From assembly GCF_000264905.1 (NCBI RefSeq), contig NW_006763131.1, positions 1,993,939-2,057,938 of the forward strand: DNA of 64,000 nt, in the 5' to 3' direction. The translations under genes and the position numbers were made by a program. The stretch is from Stereum hirsutum FP-91666 SS1. Its lineage: Eukaryota; Basidiomycota; Agaricomycetes; Russulales; Stereaceae. This document shows, piece after piece, positions 58,121 through 64,000 of this stretch. Every line of letters begins with the position of its first letter. Within the stretch, counting starts at the first letter, position 1. Below the pieces are notes generated by a model that saw only the letters and a program-made list of their open reading frames with translations, did no database searches and was not told where the DNA came from.

Positions 58121-60107
58121 ATGGCACAGACACGAGCATCCGCATCTGAAGACAACGAAACGGAACGACCCTCAAAACGAGCCAAAGTCGAACCAGAAGC
58201 AGATTTGACTGAAGGAAATGCGGTCGACGCGTCCCTCGAGGAGCGCGAGGAGTCGCCATTCTCGGATGACAACGTAGAGGATACCACGAAGGCTGCACAG
58301 GGCTCTGATTTATATCTTGACACGGTACGCCTGCACATATTTTCTTCTTAGCAATCGACTTGTACGATATTGCTCTGCTCTTGTGTTCATGTAGATCAAC
58401 CGTGCTATCCTTGACTTCGACTTCGAGAAAGTATGCTCAGTATGCTCGTCGAATATCAATATCTATGGCTGCCTCGTTTGTGGAAAGTACTTTCAGGGTA
58501 GGGGTCGCAACTCGTACGCATACGCACACTCCATTCATGATGATCACCACGTTTTCATTAACCTTGAAACCACCAAGGTGCGGCCCTTCATAACTCGCCT
58601 TCGACACAAGTTGTAACTTCTCTTGCCACTAGGTTTACGTCCTACCGGATGGGTATCTTGTCTCAGACCCTTCGCTAGAGGATATATCATTCGTTCTCTC
58701 ACCAACATTTACCCCTGCCACGGTTTCGACCCTTTCGAGCCCTCAGCATCTCTCCAAACCTTCCTACGACCTCACTTCAAAGCCCTATTTCCCCGGTTAT
58801 ATCGGACTGAACGATATCAAGAGGAACGACTACATGAACGTCATTATCCACTCTCTTCTCCATGTAGCACCTCTTCGTGATCACCTTTTGCTGTCACGCT
58901 TTGATGGGAAGCAATCCGAATTCCTGAAGCGATTTGCCAGTTTATCCAAAAAGGTCTGGAATCCACGACTCTTCAAGAGCCAAGTCAGTCCGCATGAATT
59001 CTTACAGGAAGTTGGGAGATCAAGTGGTGGTAAATTTCGGTTGGAGACGCAAGGGGACCCTGTGGAGTTTCTGGGCTGGATGCTGAACCACCTACACAAA
59101 GACATGGGCGGGACGAAGAAAAAGAACTCCAGTGGGTGTATTCTATCATGTGGAGATGAAAGAGCCAGCGCTGATGGGCGGCCGCGTCGTAGGCATTATC
59201 TTCTCGTCCTTTCAAGGTGAAGTCCGAATGGAGACCCAGCAAGTAGTTGTCCGGCCTGATGCGGCAACTGGTGCTCGCCCTCACTTCGACATTGACCGAG
59301 GTCAGTGGCCATCAGTGTGGCGTTGGGTAAAGGGCTCATAAAACCCCATCTGTTCCACTGCAGAGATCAAAACGGCGGCATCACCTTTCCTATTCCTTGC
59401 AGTAGATTTACCTCCACCGCCGTTGTTCCAAGATGCGGTCGAAAAGAACATCATCCCGCAAGTAGGAATTCATACCGTACTGGCCAAGTATGACGGTGTC
59501 ACCACACAGGTGAGAGCCCTACGCACGTTTGAAACATACGTTGCGGTGCTGATATTATCGTGGGGTTGGAACAGGAATCTCGAGGTCAACTGAGACGGTT
59601 CAAGTGCCAGCGGCTGCCTCCCTATATTGTTCTTCATTACAAGCGTTTCACAAAGAACAACTTCGTGGAAGAAAAGAACCCAACCATCGTCAACTTCCCA
59701 CTGCGCGGAGTAGATTTCAGCCCGTGTGAGTACCACTATTTCGAGTGACCCTCTCTGCGGCTTACAAACAATGTTTGGCATGTGTCAGATGTTGATGGAT
59801 CATCGTCGTCTCCATCAACACTCTACGACTTGGTCGCCAATGTCACCCACGAGTCTGTTGCGGGCACGGCCAGAGACAAAGAAAATACCGTTTGGAAAGT
59901 CCAGCTGAGGGCCGGGTCCGGAGGAGGCGACAATGAGAAATGGTTTCAGATCCAGGACCTCATTGTTGAAGAAATCCGCAAGGAGATGATTTTCCTTGGA
60001 GAAACGGTCTTGCAGGTATGTCCGACCGTATGTGGCCTATGTCAGTCTGCAATTCTGACGTTGGTTTTACTCCTCAGTTCTGGGAACGTCGTACGGAGCA
60101 GAAGTAG
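58121..60107 (+). CDS. USP39: splicing factor SAD1/USP39, inactive ubiquitin-protease-like (515 aa)
   Basis: Exons: 58121-58324, 58395-58577, 58633-59131, 59193-59300, 59364-59509, 59575-59725, 59789-60015, 60078-60107. This protein stabilises the U4/U6.U5 tri-snRNP in pre-mRNA splicing. An acidic N-terminus with KRAKVEPE is followed by a ZnF-UBP domain (CSVCSSNINIYGCLVCGKYF at ~82-101, then HSIHDDHHVFINLE). The USP-fold domain follows, with YIGLNDIKRNDYMNVIIHSL, where the catalytic Cys of active proteases is Asp at about 195. RRFKCQRLPPYIVLHYKRFT and the C-terminal WFQIQDLIVEEI are conserved. The loss of the Cys is normal for the family. Confident. Confidence 0.92.
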
Positions 60108-60344
60108 GAAGTATGTAGTATCTAGTCATGTAAATGGAGGCTTGACTCGAATGAACGGCGGCCGCTATGTTAATCTTTCGGCAGTGTAGCACATATTCAC
60201 CGATTCGGGAATTCGTACAGAAGGGCGCTGTTGCCGTCCCTAATACGCTGCTCTATGATTATCTACTGAGGCTGCATCAGCCATGCGGTATACACAGTTG
60301 CCCCTACCGCCGATAGCTTCCTTCACAGTAAAGCTTTCTGACTG

Positions 60345-60983
60345 TTAGGGATCTTCGGCCTTGGAGCCTGCGTCGGATTTTACGGCTTTCCCCTCCATAT
60401 CCTGTACTTGTTCGTGTGAGTTCGGGTTAGTCGAAGGGGTATTAGCAGGCACAACACTCCTGCCATTGCCATTAGGCGGTACATTGGAATTTGAAGAACT
60501 ATCGATGGTGAGCCACTATTGGTTCAGTAACAGGGAAAGGAGACCTCGAAGTGATGGGAGAACAATGCACTAACCCTGCACGTGCATTCGCCTCTTCAAC
60601 CAAAGCCGGTCTGAATGTATAAATGCTAGTCACAACACCTGGTTCATGGAAGGATGTTGAGCTTCGTAAAGGAGTAATACGGCCTAACTGGCAATATTCT
60701 TACCAAGGGCTCCAGCTACTACATAGGGCATTACACGACTTCGAGACATCACTTGCGCTTGAACGTGTGGAAGGTCCCGATGCGGGTGTTGTAGTTGGAA
60801 TCGAACGATATGGCACGGTTCGGTCTCTTGGAAGTCACGGTTTCCTCACTCGGCGACCACCGCCACCCTCGGCGCTTTTGGCCAATTTGCAATTTCGTCT
60901 CTGATCTTTCTTGACTTACGGTTTTTGTCCTCCGACCACGCCACAGCGCCATATCACCGTTCCTTTGCTGATTTGCCGCTCAT
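60345..60983 (-). CDS. hypothetical small protein, Ser/Thr/Pro-rich (120 aa)
   Basis: Proposed minus-strand exons: 60983-60958, 60826-60753, 60683-60575, 60498-60345; phases agree. The protein starts MSGKSAKER, has SRITPLRSSTSFHEPG, a more ordered stretch VVTSIYTFRPALVEEANARA, and a polar tail ending SKAEDP. No family was recognised. The exon chain at the 3' side is well supported by three consistent junctions; the first exon is less sure. A second possible exon inside the first intron (from ~60896) begins with the same A-GAC, so alternative splicing or a different start is possible. Confidence 0.4.
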
Positions 60984-61248
60984 GTATGATTGATCCACAG
61001 CATGAACAGACAGAGGCTCAATTCGGATGCGTTAACGTGATAGACCAACAGCAAACAAGTCGTCTCCACGAGAAGTTGATGAAAGATACATGGTTATACA
61101 GGAAATCAAGGTGATGATGTGGCCAAGGGCTGCTAGTAGATACAGTATTACAAGAAGGTGATGGTGGAGGACGTGCGCGATGATACAGAATCTACTGTGT
61201 CAGAAACGTTGACTGGGCTCGTGAGCCTCGGAAGCTGCAGGCGACCTC

Positions 61249-61639
61249 TCAGATACCCATATTCTGACAGAGTTGACGGGCTGCCTCGTTCTTCGCGTCT
61301 TCCTTGCGAGCGGCCGATGCTTTTCCCATGGTAGTTCCATCGACTAGAGCGAACATTGAGAAACGTCACCCGAGGCATTTGCGGCAGAACGCACCTGTGT
61401 ATGCGATAGTCCACCGATAAGGCGCCCATGATCCATGATCTTGCTCGAAGTAGCCGAGACGTTCCATCTCGCCTCTACCTTGAAAGTCTACAGAGCATTC
61501 GATGAGCTGAGCAGGGAAGAATGTGAAAGTTGAGCATAAACTGACAGTTGTTCATCCTGACGGTCGCTGTATCACCCGTCAGTACATGCAGCCCAGTATG
61601 GATAAACCGAATCGACGTACGTCTTTGTTCTCCAGACAT
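61249..61639 (-). CDS. single-domain double-stranded RNA-binding protein (75 aa)
   Basis: Minus-strand exons: 61639-61621 (19 nt), 61566-61546 (21 nt), 61487-61395, 61343-61249; all junctions are GT-AG and in phase. The protein is almost entirely one dsRBD: MNNYFQGRGEMERLGYFEQ (helix 1), APYRWTIAYTVDGTTMGKA (beta sheet and GxG-like loop), then ARKEDAKNEAARQLCQNMGI (helix 2, with the K-x-A-K-x-x-A-A pattern that contacts RNA). It ends directly after helix 2. No catalytic domain is attached. Possible roles include an RNA-silencing accessory or a dsRNA-sequestering regulator, but only RNA binding is supported. Confidence 0.7.
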
Positions 61640-61699
61640 ATTAGATTTGTTGCGATGAGGTGTTGGAGCGAATGTGAAGTTGGGATGTGAGTTGGTTCA

Positions 61700-62457
61700 A
61701 ACACCAGCATTCATCTGACCGATTTTATACGGAAGACAACAGTGGCGGTGGATGAGACTAGACTGCGGTCTGTATGGTGAAAGCTCTGACATCCACCTTT
61801 ACGTCTTGACACTTGACGATACCTAGCGCAACTCATCGGGCCAGTACCGTGAAATGATGGTGAGGTGCAGAAGAATGGAGCCATAGGCTTACGCGTTGAG
61901 ATTTTAGAGCCATGGGAGAACCGCAAGCATAAGTCCATGTTAAGCTAGGATTCGCGAGACCTTTCACGGAGTACGCCACACGGAAAACGGCGCTCAGGCG
62001 GTCAGACCAGTCCTTGAAAGCCGACTCGCCATTCGGCAAACAAATGTCTCGTCATTCCTGCTGTTTGAGGCCACGGAATACCTACAACTTGAAGACAAAT
62101 CAATGCAGATAGTGCATCCTTGCGTTTCAGTGCTCAAGATGGGAAGAGAGAGCTGGCGCACCGCGTAGAGCACTGTCAGGACAGGGGCACTCGCTGCAAG
62201 CGCCACGCTGTGTTCAAAGCGTTGCACTGACCCGAAGCAATTATTGGTTCAGCCCTGATGGACCGACCCACGCGACAGCGGATCAATAAAGGTAGCTCGT
62301 ATTCAGCAATGAGAATGACCATTTGATAAAGCCTGATTACACTCAGTGCGAGATCAGTTTCTGGAAAAGATGATGCCATCTGAGACAGAATGTGCAGCAT
62401 CAGCTCATCTGAGGTACCACGGAGGCTGCACGGCCTTGGTTATAATTGTCGGACATA
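61700..62457 (-). other. coding-like minus-strand patches, gene model unresolved
   Basis: A possible gene starts at the ATG at 62457 (MSDNYNQGRAAS). It would have a 41-nt intron and a helical segment (ASSFPETDLALSVIRLYQMV). A well-formed 62-nt GTCAGT...CTGACAG intron follows, then VRQLSLPILSTETQG. Further down, DWSDRLSAVFRVAYSVKGLA and GSPMALKSQR precede another good donor. I could not join the last parts with consensus signals, so it may be a decayed gene. No family was recognised. Confidence 0.25.
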
Positions 62458-64000
62458 AACCACGAAAACAGAAGAACTCGTAGGCAGGAGACTTCACTTG
62501 TTAGGAAATGTCGATCAAGAAGACATCGGTGAGATGACTGAAATTCGGAAGAGGAAAAATCCTACGTCGTTGATGGCCTTAACAGAGACGATGCGGTGGG
62601 AACCCAACGGCGCAGGCACCGAAAGGAGTTCACAACGTTGTTTAGCAAGGAGATATGTTCCTTAGCGAATGATAGCCTTCCGAATTGGTGAACAAAGGAT
62701 GACGGCTAGATAAAGCCTTGAACCGTCTCTATCTGGATCGTGCTAAGCGCCTGCTTACCTGGATTTGCGCCTTATATTGAGGTCTTTGTTACAAAATTAG
62801 CACTGTTCGATGTGCGGCGGAGATCGCTAGATCCTTGGACACAATCTAGTAAGTTCGATGGTCAAAATATTCCGAGGATGAAAACGGTATGATAGAACTT
62901 GCTATTCAAGATCGAGAAGAGCTGCGGCAGCTTGGCACGAGATGGAAAACGAGTACCGGTCCGTTTCGCCCAAGTCATGATACACTGACTGAACAACCTA
63001 GTAGATGATTACCGGCGGCCATGACCCTTGACACTTCATACGCCATTGTCGGAGTCACACCTGCACCATGAGCATCGGTCTGGTCCATCCGATCTTCGCG
63101 ACGCCACTGGGATTCGGAGATGTCGCTGATTGCCTATAAAGAAGACGGTCACACAGACCATGTTATAGAATGAGTAGCTCAGAGATCCACCCACAAGGCA
63201 CTGAGAAATGATAGCACAGAATGGCAGAAGACACCGCCTACTTTGGATAGTATCGGTACCCTTGCACATAGCCAATGCATCATCCTCGTTAGGCGACACC
63301 TTTACCCGCTGAGGCCATTATCAGAGCCTCAAATGTGTCTCGGGCTGTCGCAGAGCAAGAAGAACTCGTGTTTGATGGCGCCCACACTGGTGACAGGGTG
63401 TCGCTCGTTTACGACGTGTTCAAGACTCTAAATGCTGTGCACGGCGCGCTGGCATGAATATGATCACGAAGGACCCGGAACAGGGCACATCAACGGGTCT
63501 TTGTGGCGTATGTAAGTACTTGGCGGCCAAACAAACAAAGCCAAATGACGCGGGGATCAACTGGGTGGCGTAAACGCCCGCCACAATTTGTTGGCCACAA
63601 TACTTATCTCGGTCGTGACACGGAAGGTTGTAACCGCACCGTGTTAATGCCCCAAGGGAAAATACATCGGGGTTATCGCGTTATCGTTTGGTGTAGCGGT
63701 TGCCCCATATTTTATGAAACTCTTTCGCCGCCCCAATATCTGAATCCCGAAAGGCACGACTCACACAATGTTAAATAATCGTGATCATGATACTTGGAAA
63801 TGAAGTGGCAGCATTCATAAGTTACATAGCAATCTCCACAGCGGTAACGCCCAAGGAGAAACGATAAAGTTAGAGATACGGGAGACAAGGCACTGACTAC
63901 GGACGTGGAGGCGTGAGACAAGAAGGAAGCCCATTCAGTCCATAAGAAAAAGACCGTACGTCACGGAGGCCGATGCGATGCGATGCGATAGATACGAATG
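62458..64000. other. intergenic, no gene recognised
   Basis: About 1.5 kb with only short frames, none longer than 91 codons. No transposase, LTR, tRNA or rRNA was recognised. A short (CGATG) repeat lies at the right edge. Confidence 0.45.
63971..63989. repeat. (CGATG)3-4 pentanucleotide repeat
   Basis: Three perfect CGATG units and a partial one are seen directly; the array stops before the window ends. Confidence 0.75.

Noticed and set aside
63560..63720. tRNA-like strings and a short GGCGTAAACGCC hairpin
   Set aside because: No complete cloverleaf could be drawn; the T-arm and acceptor stem do not match.

Overview
This window is nuclear DNA from a filamentous basidiomycete, most likely an Agaricomycete. 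The genes are dense and rich in short introns (about 41-130 nt, mostly 50-75). Donors are mostly GTRNGT, and CTRAY-like branch points lie 10-20 nt before AG. The protein repertoire is fungal: a CSC1-like channel, F-box/LRR-like proteins, NudE, FAB1 with FYVE, TCP-1 and lipid-kinase domains, KAE1, an ECM4-type glutathione transferase and the COP9 subunit CSN2. I saw no rRNA, tRNA, CRISPR or intact transposon. All exon models were built by hand from splice signals, reading phase and remembered family conservation. No alignment or search was run.

Layout. 0-2.5 kb: 3' part of a CSC1/OSCA-type channel (+). 2.5-5.2 kb: mostly non-coding, with one small ORF. 5.2-8.6 kb: acid sphingomyelinase-like enzyme (+, 20 exons, one of 7 nt). 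9.4-12.7 kb: two F-box-like genes in tandem (+). 12.9-17.1 kb: large Ser/Pro-rich repeat protein with a membrane-associated C-terminus (+), followed by a small spliced gene (-) and a small coiled-coil gene (+). 19.2-19.7 kb: relic of a zinc-type dehydrogenase. 21.2-23.6 kb: NudE (-), divergent from an unknown 672-residue protein (+, to 26.2 kb). 26.4-29.1 kb: exosome subunit CSL4 (-), divergent from pyruvate dehydrogenase E2 (+). 29.8-32.3 kb: malic enzyme (-). 33.5-34.9 kb: ECM4-type glutathione transferase (-). 35.5-38.3 kb: KAE1 (+) tail-to-tail with a GT8 glycosyltransferase (-). 38.9-40.9 kb: FAD-dependent oxidoreductase (-). 41.7-42.1 kb: ribosomal protein eS28 (-), with its start codon alone in exon 1. 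42.9-50.6 kb: FAB1 (-). 51.2-53.3 kb: CSN2 (+). 53.4-57.8 kb: mL40 (-), uL1m (+) and Rsm22 (-), a run of three mitoribosome genes. 58.1-60.1 kb: the splicing factor SAD1/USP39 (+). 60.3-61.6 kb: two small minus-strand genes, one a protein made of a single dsRNA-binding domain. 61.7-64 kb: mostly unexplained.

How the genes relate. Most neighbours are unrelated housekeeping genes. Two themes stand out. Three mitochondrial translation genes are contiguous, two of them sharing a 155-bp intergenic promoter. Several other divergent pairs also share short promoters (CSL4/E2 164 bp, NudE/unknown 355 bp, Rsm22/USP39 289 bp). Splicing oddities recur: a 7-nt microexon, two inferred GC-AG introns, an ATG-only exon, stop codons that could be split by introns, and an in-frame retainable intron in KAE1.
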